NCBI RefSeq assembly: GCF_001522545.3
Contig: NC_031770.1
Coordinates: 2,262,055 to 2,326,054, forward strand
Source of the DNA: Parus major
Taxonomy: Eukaryota > Chordata > Aves > Passeriformes > Paridae
DNA: 64,000 nt
Direction of reading: 5' to 3'
Every line of letters begins with the position of its first letter. Position 1 is the stretch's first letter. Below, piece by piece: positions 62,501 to 64,000 of this stretch. A program made the translations under genes and the position numbers. The notes under the pieces are model-generated. The model saw only the letters and a program-made list of their open reading frames with translations. It searched no databases and was not told the origin of the DNA.

Positions 62501-64000
62501 CGCTGCTCAGCAGAGTCTGTCCAGGAAATGATGCTGCATCTGTAAAGTAACAGAGAAGTAGATCTTCCTTAGGCTGCATTAAAAGTGGAATGTATCCACC
62601 CTTCTAACACTGTCTCAGTTCTTGGGAACTACTGGATTGTGCAATGTCAGGGATAGGGAGGCAATGTGCTTTGTTTGCCTTTAAACATTTGCCTTAGCAC
62701 CTCCCCTATGTAGGAAATAATTGTAGTTGTGTTTAATAGCAAATCTTGCTTTTTATTTGCTTGTGTATGTTTTGTTTTTAGTAATTCTATTGCTGCAACT
62801 TGGATCCTTTTTTTAATCATTATATGCTCTGAGCAACACTCCTTCCCTACTTTTACCTGTTGAATTTAACAGCTCTTGGCTTGACTTAAACATGGTCAGA
62901 ACTTTTCCAGCTTTTTTATAGGTAATCTTTAACTTCAAAAATGTGATTATGTTCGAGATGAGTTTCAATTTCTGCAAAACTTAAGCTGATACATCACTGC
63001 TCAGGATTAGCTAATGAATGGAACAAAGCAAAAATAAAATAGTAGCAACTAAAGAACTTCTGAAAATATTTTTATTCATGTTTCCCAAACAAATATATCC
63101 TCAAAATATCCAGCAATGGTAGAGACACCAGCTGTGGGCAGGAGCGGGACTGTTTCCCCGAACTGCCAAATCAATGCTGTTTTCTTTTCCACTGTGTAAA
63201 CTTTGTCAACAAAAGTGGTTCTGTGAGAGCCATTGAAAATATTTCACCATATTCCAAATGTGGCTGCCACAAATTAACTGCTAAAACTACAACAAGCACG
63301 TTTGAACTGGCAAAGGGATCTGGCACGTTCCTCTGTCAGGCTGCAATTGTGCTGTGTGGTTGTAGGAAACGGCAGTTCAGCCACAAACACCCTTTTGTTA
63401 CCATAGCTTGTTAACATTTAGAGAGTGCCATTAATTAAGGATGTGGCACTCAGCAACAAAAAGGATGAAATTCATGGTTGAAGCGAATGATAATCCCATA
63501 ACTGCTGTGCTGGGTGAAACCTGGGAATCCTGGACGTGGGTTAATTCCAGGTGAGATTTTTGTGCAGGCACAGCAGTGGGAATTTGCTAGGATGTGACTC
63601 TTGCTGCACTGCTTTGTTTCAGAGGGCATTTTAAAGCTGTGTGCTCCTCACTGGCGTGGTAGCTGTGGAGCTACACACAGGGGAGAAGGGAAAGAAGAGC
63701 TGTGCCCTTTGCCCTCTGCAAATGTTTTGTGAGACTTCTCTTGGCATGGGGGGGAAACGGCCCCAGCCTCCTTCACAGCTACATCCTGCACCAGTGCTCC
63801 CAGCTATGCAGATAATGGTTTGGGTTGTGTGCCTGCATCAACACCCCCCTCCCCAAATGTCAGGGGTTGTGTATCTCTAGTTGATAAAAGCAGCATAAGC
63901 TGGGAACTTGTACACTTGTTATGCTATTTTAAGGGTTTCTTTTGCAAACATAATCTCACCATATAGTGCTCCTGGTACCCTCTGTGAGTACTTATCTGCC

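Larger units (their letters stand above)
57493..64000 (+). other. VRK2: VRK2 intron after the first coding exon (runs off the window)
   Basis: Starts with donor GTAAAA at 57,493. I looked for the next VRK2 exon (it should continue with Ala and contain a VVKVE-like stretch with the ATP-binding lysine) and found none on the + strand, so the intron is at least 6.5 kb. Content is AT-rich non-coding DNA with a TTAGT-type repeat patch (58,417-58,500), a T15 run (59,488-59,502) and other T-runs. No CR1 copy is clear. Open frames here are short and unrecognised. Confidence 0.8.

Noticed and set aside
57493..64000. Search for the next VRK2 exon
   Set aside because: No frame shows the expected Ala start, ATP-lysine (VVKVE) or FYQR-like residues, so the next exon is taken to lie beyond the window.

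Overview
The window looks like a nuclear genome segment from a bird. Three degraded 3' ends of CR1-type LINEs are present, a fourth fragment encodes LINE reverse transcriptase, repeat density is low, and the only recognisable protein-coding exon is an ortholog of vertebrate VRK2 (vaccinia-related kinase 2). There is no operon structure, no CRISPR array, no tRNA or rRNA gene that I can support, and no convincing complete gene other than the start of VRK2. I infer 'bird' rather than another sauropsid from the CR1 3'-end type and the low repeat load; I cannot name the species.

Layout. About 1-56,690 is non-coding, AT-rich, CpG-poor intergenic DNA (a gene desert). It holds scattered old repeats: a LINE RT fragment near 12.3 kb, CR1 3' ends near 25.1, 46.1 and 47.95 kb, and several copies of an old near-palindromic repeat near 15.5, 20.7, 22.6 and 23.4 kb. 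It also holds simple-sequence tracts and several stretches that look like conserved non-coding or enhancer-type DNA. About 56,690-57,290 is a sharp CpG island with GC boxes, an E2F-like site and a perfect 12-bp tandem duplication, which is the VRK2 promoter and 5' UTR. The first VRK2 coding exon is at 57,357-57,492 (45 codons plus one base, ending just after the glycine-rich ATP loop), followed by a GTAAAA donor. From 57,493 to the end is VRK2 intron, with no further exon recognised.

Context. In human, VRK2 likewise lies downstream of a very large gene-poor interval, so the arrangement seen here is probably ancestral. The 56 kb upstream is best read as potential long-range regulatory sequence plus neutral DNA. 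No novel protein system was found. The observations most worth checking are the promoter architecture (tandem GC boxes, an overlapping upstream ORF with good start context, an ambiguous splice site five bases before the VRK2 ATG), the old palindromic repeat family, and a few small clusters of palindromes and helically phased repeats in the desert.
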